Assembly (NCBI GenBank): GCA_036785325.1
Contig: JAXIVH010000403.1
Coordinates: 1 to 64,000 of the forward strand
Source: Urophycis tenuis
Taxonomy: Eukaryota > Chordata > Actinopteri > Gadiformes > Phycidae
Reading direction: 5' to 3'
DNA length: 64,000 nucleotides
Numbering within the stretch: the stretch's first letter is position 1; every line of letters begins with the position of its first letter. Of this stretch, positions 37,098 through 54,699 are shown one piece after another. The notes under the pieces were generated by a model. It saw only the letters and a list, made by a program, of their open reading frames with translations, searched no databases and was not told the DNA's origin. Position numbers and translations under genes: made by a program.

Positions 37098-38573
37098 ATG
37101 TTGTGGAAAATAGTGTTCGTTGTTGCGGTTTTCACCGTAAGCCAAGCTGCTGCCGGGATGGCTGGGGGCTATTCCGACGCGAATATAAACAATGTGGCGG
37201 TCCATGACGCCCTGCAGTTCGCCGTGGTGAAGCGCAACGAGGCGACGAACGATCTATATCTGCGTGAGGTTTCTAACATCATCTCGGCCCAACAACAGGT
37301 TTGTGATCGCTGCTTGTCGATGTTCACTCCGCAGGGAGCCGTGTTCGCTCGGTTAACCATGTTACATAGGGAAACGGCGCCACTCAGACTTAAAGAGTTA
37401 TGTAATAATCAGGGAAAATATGAGCAGAGATGGGTCAGGATTTTTCAACCGAATCATCAGTAATAAAAGTAATAGAAAGAAAAAAAACACCCAGAACGGT
37501 TGTCAAAAAAGTTGTTGAACAGGAACGGATACCCAAAGCATAACGGGTGTAATTGCAGAAGCATAGAAGGGACATTTGGAAGTACTACGTTATGCGATAT
37601 TCAAACCAAATCAAGGCTCCATGGTTACCTTTTATGCACATAAACCGTATTGCTAATTCCCAATACTTATTTTGCAAGCATTCTTTAAAAAAAAACTCAG
37701 AATATCTACCAGATTACGTCACTTGATGATCCTACATAAATACAATACTATAATAATAATAATACTATAATACTATAATACAATGAAATGTAAACTGGGT
37801 CTTTTGGTTCCTCAAACCGCGTCTCTTCTGTTCCTCAAACTGTATATTCTGAATGTATTCCACAGGTGGTGAGTGGCATGAACTACAGGTTCGTTGTGGA
37901 GATGGGCAGGACGGCTTGCAGGAAGACCGGTGTTGAAACCGAGTGCCCGGTCCACAGCACCGCAGCGGAGGCTAAGGTGAGGAAACGTATCATGTCAAGT
38001 ATTATGCAGGGGCGGAGCCAGACTTTGTGTACATGCAGGGCTTAGCCCAGAGGGGGGTCTGGTGGTTCTCCCCCAGAACATTTTTAATTTCTAAGATGCG
38101 ATTTCCTGCATTCTAGTCCCTTTTAGGGTGACCTGCTGTACACCGGCAAATCCTAAATCCCTTCTAATTCATAGCCTACATTTTCAGTTGCAGGGCCAGC
38201 TCAAGACAATACTATTTAATGGAAAGAAACAATAACCATTCGGTTGTCATAACTTCAAAAGCTTTTGAATGTTTTGAAGTGAGATTCGGGGCTTCAGCCC
38301 CGAAAGCCACCCCCCCCCCCCCGCTCCGCCCCTGGTATTATGGTCATATTTGTGCATATTTATCAGCCGGTGTATGGAAATGTGTAGGTAGAAAAGCAAG
38401 AAGTGATCGTTGTGAATAGCAGTGTGTAATGATGTGTGTGTATTGTGACAAGTGTGCGTAAATCTGACGCGTTCCTCTCTCCAATCTGTGTCCCACAGCC
38501 TGACGTGTGCACTTTTGATGTGTACAAGCACTGGAGCGGGACCATTAAGCTGACCAGACAAAGCTGCTCCTAG
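37098..38573 (+). CDS. Secreted type-2 cystatin (cystatin C-like)
   Basis: An inhibitor of papain-like cysteine proteases. Three exons: 37098-37298, 37866-37976, 38499-38573; 128 codons plus stop, the standard length and exon plan of family-2 cystatins. The N-terminus MLWKIVFVVAVFTVSQAAAG is a signal peptide. The mature part starts near GGYSDAN, supplying the conserved N-terminal glycine. The reactive loop is QVVSG, split by intron 1. Four cysteines (after GRTA, in ETECP, PDVC and QSCS) match the two disulfides of the family. The usual Pro-Trp of the second hairpin is His-Trp here (KHWSGT). The start ATG follows AAAGACC, and a TATA-like GTATATAA lies about 70 bp upstream. It is not linked functionally to its neighbours. 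Confidence 0.92.
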
Positions 38574-38793
38574 GGACCCCAACGGAGCCTTGTGGTTTTG
38601 CTTGCAGTATATATACACAGCATACACAATGTGTTGCGTGTGTTCACAATTGCAACTAACAATGTTCCTTTGCAATAATGTACTTCCACGCTCATGGTAT
38701 TAAATGCCTGATTAAACTCTATTGAAGTGTTCCCTTTCAATGATGCAATACAATTTTATTGTTGATCTTGTTATTCGGTTTCTATCCTAACAC

Positions 38794-38799
38794 AATAAA
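38794..38799 (+). terminator. Candidate poly(A) signal of the cystatin gene
   Basis: AATAAA 220 bp after the stop; an ATTAAA at about 38712 is an alternative. Confidence 0.5.
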
Positions 38800-39276
38800 A
38801 TAATTTTAGCAGATCTTTGCATACACTTTTGAGTAGTCTTATTTATTTAATGGGTGTGTCTGCACCGCAGACACACAATGGTGTAGAACTGCATGCATAT
38901 CCGAGAAACTATTTTGCTGGTACAATATAAACATTTGATATTCTCCTGTGTTGTAAAATATACGTTAACACAAGGGCCATACCCCAGCATTGGCTATATC
39001 ACAAAGCTTACAATTATGCATAATTCAATAGCCTACTTAAGCTACTGTATAAGAACACACAACCACACAAGACTGTATTTGCCCATTATATTTCCAGAGT
39101 GAACAAGAATGGGGCATATTCTTTATACAATTTAATACTATAAGTAAGTATGTAAGTACGTGCCAATCACACATTGCCAAATGACATCCATAAAAGGTAA
39201 CCAAACAAAACATGACTAAATAGTCATTTTCCTGTAAAGATAAAAAAGGCAAAAAGAAACAGATTTGCACAAATAT

Positions 39277-39796
39277 TTCATAAACAAAAATAGTATAATT
39301 CTATCCATAATTTACATTCCAGTTTTAACATAATACAAAAGTTTACTCTGCAGAAAATGCCCACTGACGGGTCTTGTTGCTTGTCCAATGCTCTTGCCAA
39401 TTTGCTTTCAATGGAGAGAGGAGCAAGACTGTTCAGTCTATCCTGGCACATGGTGGACCTCAAGTAGTTTTTAACCAGTTCCATCTTGCTGAAAACCCGT
39501 TCTCTGCCAGCAACACTTACAGGTAAGGTGCAAAAAATGCTCTGTAGCTGCAGGTTATATATGGCATTAGGGAGCTGAAGAGGTGACAGGTTGTGAGGAA
39601 ATGTGGCTTCATATATCATTTTTAGGTGCAAAACTTAATTCTCAAATCCATCTGTAAGATCGTTAGGATATGTTCTTGTCAGAGTCCGGCATGATGCTTT
39701 TATTTGTTCCTCTGGAATATCAGCAAACATCAGAATAGGTGCAAGAGTTTCACATATGCTGGCTGTGGTCTGGAATCTTGAACACAAAGCATCGAT

Positions 39797-39836
<40 letters not shown>

Positions 39837-41245
39837 TACTTTAATGATCCCTGGGGGAAATTGCGTTTGTTCCAATACTCCAGGGGAAAAAAGAAAGAAG
39901 AGACAGACACTCTACGTATAGTAGAGTGTTAGAATATATAAATATATGTAAAATATAAACTTATGTAATACAATATACAAAAAATATACATAAAGAAATA
40001 TAAAAATATACATAAATGTAAATACATCCAGGCAAACACTAAGAAGTAATAGCATACACAAAGATGTAGCATGTCGGATTTTAAGTGGTAAAAAACGGAT
40101 GGTAAATCCCCTGGTCTGGCCACCATGCCGGCCGGCATTAGTGCGATCAGCTGGAGTAATGCTATTCATTGCAACAAAAAAGTTCTGGTTTCTGAGTGTT
40201 TGCTGCATTGTCTTCATATGCATCTTCATCTATATCAGGCATACGTTTCCTTTGCCTTTTTCGCTTCCCTTCACTTTGAAACTGAGTGGGGATGTCCATG
40301 CTTTCAACCCGCTTTGGGCTACCAGCGAGGCCTCGGCAAGAGGCGGGTCCCGTTCACCCCGCATAGCCTGCATTTCATCCTGTAGTGCTCTAATGTTTGC
40401 TGCCTGAATATCCAGGGATATACTGTATTACCTGACTGAAGAATCAGGTTGTGATGTTCGATTCACTGTAGCACTTTCACCCACAAAGTAAGCAAAATCA
40501 CTGCATCAAAGGTGTGGAAATAGGTTTTTTAACTTGTTGCCTCCGATTTAGCATCATTTGTCAGATTGCATGTGCTAACAAAACATTCCAGTGCAACCAG
40601 AATAGAGGGCAAACGAGTTGCCACAGCTTTCACAGCAGCAATTCTGGCACTCCACCTCGTGTCCGAGAGACGTTGAAGTGAGCATCCAGTTTGCCCATCA
40701 ATCTGGACTGACACTGAAGAAATTGTAGAGCCGAGTTACAAAGCCAAAAAATGGTGCTACTTCAGTGCTCGACTGGCTATTGGATATTGGATATTGTAAT
40801 GACATCTGGTGCTAACTACTGGCCTATATGCCATAGGTTATTATTGATCATGTAGCCTAATAACGGATTACTATTAATTTTATATTTGCTTGCTTCAAAT
40901 CAGTAGCCTGCCGTACACTTTATGTATCCTTTACCATAATAACCAAAACCTCATTTGAAAGTGTAGCCTATTGTCTGCTCTTGCTTTGGGTTGTCTCTGT
41001 TCGTTTTAGCAACGATAACGGAGGTGGCAGTGAAGAATTGGGTTTCATCATGTGTGTTTAAAGTTTTGTGCTCACCTTTCTTTGAAAAGAAGTTTGTCAG
41101 AACCTGACTTCCTTCATTTTGTCTTCTCTCGCTGTATTTCTTCTCCTTTCTCTTCTGAGAGCCAACTTCTTTAACTGTGACTTCAACTTCTTTAACTGTG
41201 GCTTTGACATATTGCCGCATCTCCATCCAGATACTGTCTTGCACC
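39277..41245 (-). pseudogene. Decayed hAT transposase, ZMYM1-like
   Basis: Minus-strand fragments in order: 41244-40951 (Lys-rich N-terminal part with NFFSKKGEH), 40714-40529 (LQRLSDTRWSAR, the RNase H-like core region), 39910-39635, and 39631-39278, which carries the C-terminal dimerisation signature ERVFSKMELVKNYLRSTM and LSIESKLA. Frames are broken and the copy is split by a (GACA)n tail-type insertion at about 39797-40085. This matches the ZMYM1-like hAT family common in fish. Inactive. Confidence 0.8.
39797..40090. repeat. (GACA)n with retroelement 3'-end motif and A/T-rich block
   Basis: (GACA)n at about 39800-39835 is followed by CTTTAATGATCCCTGGGGGA, the reverse of a retroelement 3' end seen again at 57.63 kb, then an A/T-rich stretch. 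It interrupts the hAT pseudogene. Confidence 0.6.
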
Positions 41246-41379
41246 TCACACTGTTTATATCATTTGTAAATATTCGCGACCCACTTTTTATTTAGATTTT
41301 TTGTATTTTTTGTATTTATTTATATTCTGCATGCGTGTCTAGCACCGGGGATCGAGGGAAACGGTATTTCGGTTTTTGT

Positions 41380-41430
41380 GTATGTCCTGTACATTCATGA
41401 AAATTGACAATAAAGTTTACTTGACTTGAA
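41380..41430 (+). mobile_element. LINE 3' tail
   Basis: Ends TTGACAATAAAGTTTACTTG with a short poly(A), the same end type as at 14.3 kb. It is only a remnant. Confidence 0.45.
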
Positions 41431-41807
41431 AAAAAAAGTCTCATCGTATTAAGCATAGTAAGCAATGTGCGTTTCGCAGTGAGATCAGCTGTATGGACTG
41501 AACCATTTCGAGCTTTTTGCAAGGGGTGTTCAGAGTCACAGCAGTCTTTACTTTTTTTTGGAATACAATTCAATGTATTAAACTAATACGCTAAGCGTGC
41601 ATTTAGATCGATATTAATCATGGTATTTAGTTAAACTACTTGGACAACAACCAAAAAATAATTGAAAACAAAATAAAAAAAAAAGCCCCAAGGCTTTCCA
41701 GCTTTCTAAGCCACAGCTGAGAAAAGTTGCTCAATACCCCGAGTCGGCCCTGCCTGCTGCACAGTCCGTCCGAACCGTATTTATATACAGTCTATGGTCC
41801 GAACGCA

Positions 41808-44272
41808 ATGAAGATTCTCAACGACCAAGAGCGACGGGTCGCCGAACGACTCGTTCAAAAGTGCATCCCAAAAAGTTTAAAGGTAATCGTATGCAGTTAT
41901 GCACGCTACATTTAAATCAGCCGTAGGCATTCGCATACTGCTGGCGTGACGAAACAAAACGAGGTTCCGATGTGGTTTCAGGTGTATGGGGTTCTGTTTA
42001 GTATGAACAGAACCCCAGAAAGTCGCTCTATGTGGGAGGTCGCTGTTGACGCGTGGCCCGATTTCAACGTTATTGTCTGCCGCCCCCCTAAGGTACCTAC
42101 CTCTACGCTGCATGGAAAGAAAGTTGAATCGATAATGGAGTACATTTATAGGACAAAGGTCTATCATCTCTGGCATTTATTCGACTGACAGCGTCGCCAA
42201 CACAGCCAGAGCCTTCAATTATCATGTGAGCGAATAAATGGGCGCTAAATGAAAATGAAACAACCTTTGCTAATTACAACTACTAATACTAAGTGTCATA
42301 CAAGGGTAAAAACTCGTCCAGAGGGAATAATTTTATGGCATGATGTCATGCCATGAACTGTTATCCCACTTTATAATTATTCTCGCGACTTTTTTCTGCA
42401 ATTAATTTCCGCATTGGATCACATCACAGATCTAACGTCATTACAAAGGTCTCGTTGATTGTAGGTGTGCTATCTACTTTTCAGATATGAAACCTTTATA
42501 AGTTTTGAGCTATGTGTGATTAAAAAAGCATGAAATTCCCTGTATAGATAGCCTACAACTAACTGAGCCCGTAATCCCATTGTTACTATGACTCCGCTAA
42601 TCAACTTTCCAGCTGAGAACGATTAAGCAGGCATGATTGACACACGCTACAGCTGTGAACCTTTTCACTATCCTCTGCTCAATTCAATGCCGTGCAATTG
42701 ATTCGCTCGTTAAACTGTCATTTGATACAAATATCTGAAATTACAACCAAGGTACGTTTTCCAGTTTTGGTTGTTTGTTGGTGGTCATTGATTTTGTCGT
42801 CAACCTTTCGTTAATGTTGTCTTGATATGAGAGTGCAAACTTACTAGCGCTAGCTAGCGAAGTATTGATCAGAAAGATCAGTCATTTCTATGCACACATT
42901 TTCTAGCTTACACTGCAGCCTTTTTACATTGTCATGCCATGGTAATTCCTTGGAATTGCGTTTTCTAGTTATCATTGTTCCCCCAGTGGTAGGAACCATA
43001 ATCAGAGGTGCATATTATGCATAGACTACGAGATCGTTATTGGGTTTCTCGTTTCTAGAGTGTTCAAGACAGGAAACGGGTGTCGTTTTTCTGCATGGAG
43101 GAGCATTTTTTATCGAATACGTTAAAAGATGACGTCATTGACTGGAGTGCCCAGTTCGTGTTTGCAGGTGAGAGAATTGAAAAATATCTACAGATATCAT
43201 TCGTTCAACTTTACTTTCGAATGAATGTAAACGACAGTCAGAATAACCTGCTGAACAAGCAGTCAAAGCTGTAAGCATATACCGGAATATAACAATTTAA
43301 AAAATGAATAAAAGTTGCACAATTACAGTAGCCTATACACTGTTATATTTTGACAGTTTTGGATGGACTTCTGGGCCAATTTAATGGCAACACAAAGTGT
43401 TTTCTTTTTAAACTGATCATGGCAAGGAGCCTCACAAAATGACTAAATACTGTTTGGATAGCAAGAACAACTTTCATTCAAGTAAAATGAGATGTAGGCT
43501 ACTTTAGGAAATTATGAATCTGTTGACTAAAGGCACACCTATTGTTGTTATGTACATTATCCATGTCTGGATTTTAGAGTGCAGATTTTTCTCCTACAGG
43601 AATAGACATGTCCTACGTTCCATTGTTGAAAGAAGTGTCCTCTCAAAGAGGCAGCAGCTTCAGAGGCCTAACGCAGGTGCACCTGTTGCATTTGACAGAC
43701 TGCGATTCCCTGCTCTCATCAGAACACAGGTAGGCTTTATCTGAATCCAAACCATTGGGAGAAAAATCACTCAATTTCCATTAACGCCTAGCAATATCTT
43801 TTTTCAAAGATTCAATTCAGAAAATAGTTCACGAAAAGAAAGTCGAATTGAAGTTGAATTGAATGTTTTCTCCTCTTCAAACTCAAGGGTTTCCTCTTTG
43901 AACGACTCCCATGTTGAGTTAGTCAACTCAACTTGGAAGTTTGGAGGGCATGAGCAGGGATACAAAACCATCAAAATGATGATTGGCAACTTCCCCTCAT
44001 GTTGCATCACCAATGACCACGGACAGCCCATTGCCTGGATTCTGGTTTATGACTACTGTGCCATCGGCATACTTTACACCCTACCGGCACACAGAGGCAA
44101 GGGCTACGCCAAAGCCCTGGTGTGCAGCATGGCCCGGAAGCTCCTTGCCCAGGGCTTCCCGGTGTACTGCTTTGTGGAGGAGGGGAACACCACGTCCTAC
44201 ATGCTCTTCAAGAACCTGGGCTTCGTTGATGATCCGTCGTACAGGGCCGGCTGGTTTGAATGCAACTTCTGA
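41808..44272 (+). CDS. Glycine N-acyltransferase-like protein (GLYAT family)
   Basis: Transfers acyl groups from acyl-CoA to the amino group of glycine or a related amino acid; mammalian GLYAT itself is mitochondrial. Five exons: 41808-41882, 41982-42092, 43059-43167, 43600-43729, 43810-44272; 295 codons plus stop, the usual family length. Every intron is GT/AG and in phase. Family landmarks are VYGVLFSMNRTP and WPDFNVIVCRPP in the N-terminal domain, then LVNSTWKFGG, FPSCCITNDHGQP and LPAHRGKGYAKALVC (acetyl-CoA-binding P-loop of the GNAT fold, RGKGYA at about 237-242), and QGFPVYCFVEEGN near the end. The exon 4 frame was chosen by phase, giving GIDMSYVPLLKEV. Which GLYAT-like paralogue this is cannot be fixed by eye; the GLYATL3-type is likely because mad2l1bp, its neighbour, also maps to human 6p. 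Confidence 0.9.
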
Positions 44273-44608
44273 GGGCTTTTATTTTGAACGTTTTGTTTTT
44301 TAACACGTCTCTACTTGAATCACTTCGATCAGACGGTAAATGATTCGGCTGACACAAGCATGAAAGGGGACACCTTTCACAAAGAAATGCATAAATCAAG
44401 GTCCGATTCCACCACGCTTCATTGTTCTGTTTGACTTGAATCGCTGATGACCGCTGATCATTTGAAAATCATCCTCCCTTGTGTTGTCAGTTTCTCCCGA
44501 GACTGTACAGAGGGAAGTGCATAACATTTTTTTTAACATGTGATTTGTATATTTCATTATGTGATTTTAATTTGTTCTGTCTGTACAGTGACCTGAAAGG
44601 CACTTTTA

Positions 44609-44614
44609 AATAAA
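44609..44614 (+). terminator. Poly(A) signal of the GLYAT-like gene
   Basis: AATAAA 337 bp after the stop, just before a retroelement 3' fragment. Confidence 0.65.
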
Positions 44615-44649
44615 ATGTATTATTAACATCCATCCTCTTAAAAAAACAA

Positions 44650-44880
44650 CAACTAACCTCGTGCTCTTATTTGTTGTTTGTCTCAGCACTTAGTCAGAGA
44701 TGTATACTAGCAATGGTCAACTTAGCAATTGAAATGCTCGAAACTTGTTCTGGTGACTTTCTTACTGTATTAGCAACAATGAAATGTTTCACCTTATGTA
44801 TGCTTGTTTCACAAATGTTTCACCTTAATGTACTCTTTGTAAATCGCTTTGGATAAAAGCGTCTATTAAATATTAATGAA
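44650..44880 (+). mobile_element. Truncated LINE/SINE 3' end
   Basis: Shares GTATACTAGCAATGGT and GAAACTTGTTCTGGTGAC with the copy at 57.06-57.24 kb and ends with the GCTTTGGATAAAAGCGTCT tail. No coding part remains. Confidence 0.6.
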
Positions 44881-45069
44881 ATCAGTATTTGAACTTGAAG
44901 GGTGATCATGAGGCTGTGTGGAGAATTCCACAAAATAACATCTTATGTCAGTAATTAATGCCAAAGCTATAATGCCATTCACAGCATGAAATATTGAGAT
45001 AATCCAGTTTCAGATTTGAAATTAATTTGTAAACCACTGACATTGTAAACTTTTGATTTTATAAAACTT

Positions 45070-45075
45070 TTTATT
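45070..45075 (-). terminator. Poly(A) signal of mgme1
   Basis: TTTATT on the plus strand, i.e. AATAAA on the minus strand, about 105 bp after the stop. Confidence 0.55.
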
Positions 45076-45178
45076 CACAAATATATATATATAAAAAAAA
45101 TCTGCTCATGAATAAAAGGCAACTCTCAGCAAATAGCCACGTGGTTTGTCTGGTCGATTCTAAAAAGGTTGCCTTCAC

Positions 45179-46537
45179 TCATTTCTGCTCTACAAAGTCC
45201 TCCAAGCGAAGCAACCACTTTTGCCAGAATTTCAAAAGCTGGTTTGAGTCAAGCTGATGGACATGTGCAGGAGAGCCATCCTTGTAGGCCACAACAATAA
45301 GACCATTTTCCACCTGTTCCAGGAGAAAGACAATAGGTAGTTTGGGAAATTGGCACATTTTAGCAATACAAATGTATGTAAAAAAGACTTAATTATCGAA
45401 ATGCATATACCTGGTAATTGTAGTTGTCATCGTTATTCAAAGCCCCAGCATAGGCTGCCACCTGCAGAGGGTTATCATACGTGTTGCTGAGAAACGGCTT
45501 GGGTCTCTCTGATGTCTTCCATTCAATCACACACAGCACACCCCTAAGATTAAACACAATCACCAAATTACAAAACAGGAGAACATGAGTACAAACAAGA
45601 GTATCCATACATTTTGGCACAACCAAATATTCTGCTGTTTGAAATATAAGACGTACCTGTAGCGGGCCACACAATCCACAATGCCCAGATAGTTAAGAGC
45701 CCCATGCCGGACGGTGCTCTCGATTGCCCTCAATCCACTGACGTCTTCCAGGATGTGAGAGATGCTCTGCACAAACCCTTCCACTTCCCCTAATGCATCT
45801 GTAGGATCTGTGTCCTTTGCGGTTTCCTCAGCAGTGAGAATATCCTCCACAGCATTATGGAAAAGCTTGCCATATCTAAACAAAGCTAAAATTAAAACAG
45901 TACAAAAGATCAGGGATTTTAAATCCCCAAGTTCACATACATGTTGAGGATCCCACACATTTAAACTAATAGTATGTTAAGCAGGCCCGGAAATAAACGT
46001 ACATTCACTGTATTCTTTAAAACCTTCCTCTCCCAGGTCTGCAATCATCCTCTTCTTCCATCGCTCCAAATAGAACAGCTGCTCCGGCGACAGAGTCTTC
46101 TGGAGGATGCGGGTAACACTCGGGACCAGAGACCGACCTGCACCCCGTTCTAGTGAAATCCGGGTCGGGGGTCCGGAGTTCCCCTCGAAAGCATCGACTC
46201 TGTCACAGTTCAACAGTGGCCACGTCAGTTTAGGCTCTCTCGTCTCGGGTCTTTTAGCTTGTATCTGCGACATGACAACAGGTCCGTATATGTGTTCGTT
46301 TTCCACTTCAAGTGTCTCGGGAGTTTGGGAACTGACCCTTGATTTGACTAATGATTTAACCAGAGAAGAGTAGCGCCCACTGTCCACCAGACCGTACGGG
46401 CTGCTCCTCTTGGGAGCCGAACTGTTGATGGAAGCGGAGAAGCTCCGAGAACGGTGAACAGACTGAGGGATTCGTCTAGATGCGAATCCGGTAGGTGTCA
46501 AATTCCTACCGAATCTCAGCAATTGGTAACCGTACAT
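45179..46537 (-). CDS. mgme1: Mitochondrial genome maintenance exonuclease 1
   Basis: A single-strand exonuclease that processes mtDNA flap and replication intermediates. Exons in transcript order: 46537-46003, 45885-45657, 45543-45411, 45313-45179; 343 codons plus stop, against 344 in human. The start at 46537 (MYGYQLLRFGRN) was preferred because it gives the family length and opens an Arg/Ser-rich mitochondrial targeting sequence; in-frame ATGs also exist at 46558 and 46729. Conserved blocks are SVTRILQKTLSPEQLFYLER, GEEGFKEYSE, SHILEDVSGLRAIES, NYLGIVDC and CVIEWKTSERPKPF, then the end block LIVVAYKDGSPAH and KWLLRLEDF. The PD-(D/E)xK centre reads D(IVDC)...E-W-K; human has D-W-K, so a conservative D-to-E change retains the nuclease motif. 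It is head-to-head with snx5, as in human. Confidence 0.95.
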
Positions 46538-46559
46538 GTGTGCGGTTTGAGTCGACATT

Positions 46560-47615
46560 TCACACTTGAAGGAGTCACACAAATCACGCTGTGGTCTGGA
46601 GACGTAGATCCATGTTACAAGTGCATTTCCTGAAAGACGCGCGTTTTGCACTTTCAGTGGTTTCAAGAGCTGGGTAATGTAGGAATTACATTGAAGTGTG
46701 AACCTACAACGAGACCAGCGGAATTGCAAGATTAAACTACATTCATAGTTTTACCCATAATGCAGATCGCATTGTTACATTTAAACGCTCTCGTGTGGCA
46801 TGTCTCTCCAATACACACTTAACGATATAGCACAACAACAAAGATACATAAAATATATCTCACTATAAGCCATGCAATAAAATATGAAAAAGGTATTCTG
46901 ATGTTCGAGATTATCTCGAGCATTATCTCGATTTAAGTAGTGTGCATCTAGCGTACCGCGACACACACACGTTAAGTGAAATGAGTGGCGCTGTGTGTAA
47001 ACCATAGACGCAGCATTGACTGCTTTGACCCGTTGCTGCGATTATACGTCAAGGGGGCCGCCATATTTGAGAGGTCATCACCGAACTGTAAACGAATCTA
47101 ATTCAACGGTGGAGTAGTTTTTTTCTGAGGCACTATAACGTCAACATTTCTCAACCAATTTTTATTAGTCGTTTTTTATATCATATATACAATTATATAT
47201 TTTTTTCTATGTATATTTATTTTACTCCATGTAGATCATAAACCCCTAAACAATCACATCGGCAGATAAATAAACGTTATAGTGCTTTTAATCCACAAAG
47301 ACCGCAGTTGACCCATTTACTTGCATTTGTTTCCAGCCCAGTGCTTGCCTCTCTAATATGGCGGCGACGTTGACGTGCTACCCAAAGGCCAACGCGGCGT
47401 CTATGTCGTAAAACCAATAACAGTTTCCTCTGGCAGATATTTTTCTTGGGCGGGATTTACGCTGTCATCAGAAAAAAACATCTGACAGCCTGTCAGCTAG
47501 CTAACTGCCTGCCTGGCTAGCTAGACAATTCCGCAATCGTACATTGTTTTGTACTCTAAACTTATTCTTCACCACTTGGAACGGCAGCAGAGCGGGTTGT
47601 CAGTGCACCGTCACC
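46560..47615. promoter_or_regulatory. Shared mgme1/snx5 bidirectional promoter region
   Basis: About 1.05 kb separates the two divergent start codons. Two YY1-type motifs face each other: GCCGCCAT at 47057-47064 (minus reading ATGGCGGC) and AATATGGCGGC at 47355-47365. There is no clear TATA box. The head-to-head arrangement is also that of human MGME1/SNX5. Function is inferred from position and motifs. Confidence 0.6.
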
Positions 47616-53056
<5,441 letters not shown>

Positions 53057-53776
53057 TGTGCCGACATTCTCGTCTCTCCATCCCCGCACCCAAGGACTAG
53101 GCAAAGGGAATCCTGACATCCCGAGGTCCTTTTACCTGCCCCCCCCCCCCCCCTCTCCCAGGGGTTAGATGCAGTGTGTAAACCTGCACCACTGCACAAG
53201 TGTCTTGTTCGCAGTATGTCGCCATGTTTACAAATTAATTTTCCCTATTAACCCTATTCCCGGCACAATCCATGGAGTCCCTGCTTTGTGTGATTGCCTA
53301 TATGGTTTTGGTTTTCCTATACGGTCTTCCTTATGGTTTTCCTATATGGTCTTCAAGATTGGTTTGCCATCATGTCTATTGATGGGAGGGCTGTTTTGTT
53401 GTGTTTCTTTTTGATAATATAAATTCTCATCTGTTATTTTTCGAGGGTTCGTGCCAGTGGGGATAATTTTGCCTAGCTTTGTGATCATTTCTTGCCTATG
53501 ACGTGGCTCTAGATTCTAACCTTTCCTATCCTTCCCTTGAACTCACGTCAACATAGTAGTGTAGTTTAAAGACTCCTCCTTCAGCGATACCCTTGAATGA
53601 GGGAAGAAATGCTTAAAGTGAAAGATTTCTTTATTTCGGGTCACTGCCATACCTGTTGTTTCTTTTTTGTACTTGTGCACGTACCTTTTGAGCTCAGAGT
53701 TTTTTCAAATCAACCTGTTTTACACATGGTTGACCTCTCAATATACTGCAAGTGACAGGAGGGAAACAAGAGCCCG

Positions 53777-53800
53777 GGGGGGGGGGGGGGGGGGGGGGGG

Positions 53801-53831
<31 letters not shown>
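53777..53831. repeat. Poly(G) followed by (GA)n in the snx5 3' UTR
   Basis: About 27 G then GAGAGA for ~28 bases; a poly(C) run at 54114-54130 lies further on in the same region. Confidence 0.9.
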
Positions 53832-53835
<4 letters not shown>

Positions 53836-54668
53836 TCCTCGTTTTCTGCATTGTTAAACATTGAGATAAGTGTGCAATGACGCACATTAACTCAACCACT
53901 AGTGAAGTGCTCTGAATTTGGAAGAAAAAAAGAGTGATCGTCTTGTGTTCAAAAATAACTGCGCTCTGCCTCTGGAATGCGCACTTGGTCTGTCCTTGCA
54001 TTCCTCTTGACCCAATGCCACACAATGGCCACAACGCCACCAGAACCGCTGGACTGATGCACTGCATATCTGGGATCAGTCTGTAACCACGTGGGCCACT
54101 GGATGGCGTTTACCCCCCCCCCCCCCCCCCTGCAGTAGCAATAGACAAGGGTCAGCAAAGAACAACAATACACTAATGTAGTGGTGAGGTCTGTCACACT
54201 CTCCACCCTTCTTGTGGGTGGAGAGTTTTATAGACCTGTCCTTATTTTTTTCATTTATATTTCTGAACAGCCAGAGCAAACCAGCGGCATTTTGTTGGTT
54301 TGTTTCCCTACGCTTTGTCAGCATTTACCAGCACCCTCCATTTTTAGTGAGTACTTATGCACTTAATTCCTGCCATTATATCCTTGTATACACGGACAAT
54401 GTGCTTTTATCCTCTTGTGCCACAAGTTCTTTATTTTTCTAGAGTCCAGAAAAGTTTCATCTTACGAAGCAAGAGCAAATTGTTGTCATAACAATATATT
54501 TGGATACAAATTATACATATATACAAGTACAACAATCTACAAATCACCATGTGTCAAAATGGTTTGGTTAAATTTTGATAATGTATTTCTTATGGATTCC
54601 AGCAGTGATGATGACTTTACGTACAGTTTTCATAGAGGCCATTTTTTTGTATTTGTAATTATGGCTTT

Positions 54669-54674
54669 AAATAA
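54669..54674 (+). terminator. Poly(A) signal of snx5
   Basis: AATAAA about 1.6 kb after the stop. The intervening 3' UTR contains poly(C) at 53142-53154 and a poly(G)/(GA)n run at 53777-53831. Confidence 0.5.
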
Positions 54675-54699
54675 AGTACTTTTCCCATATTTGCTCTGT

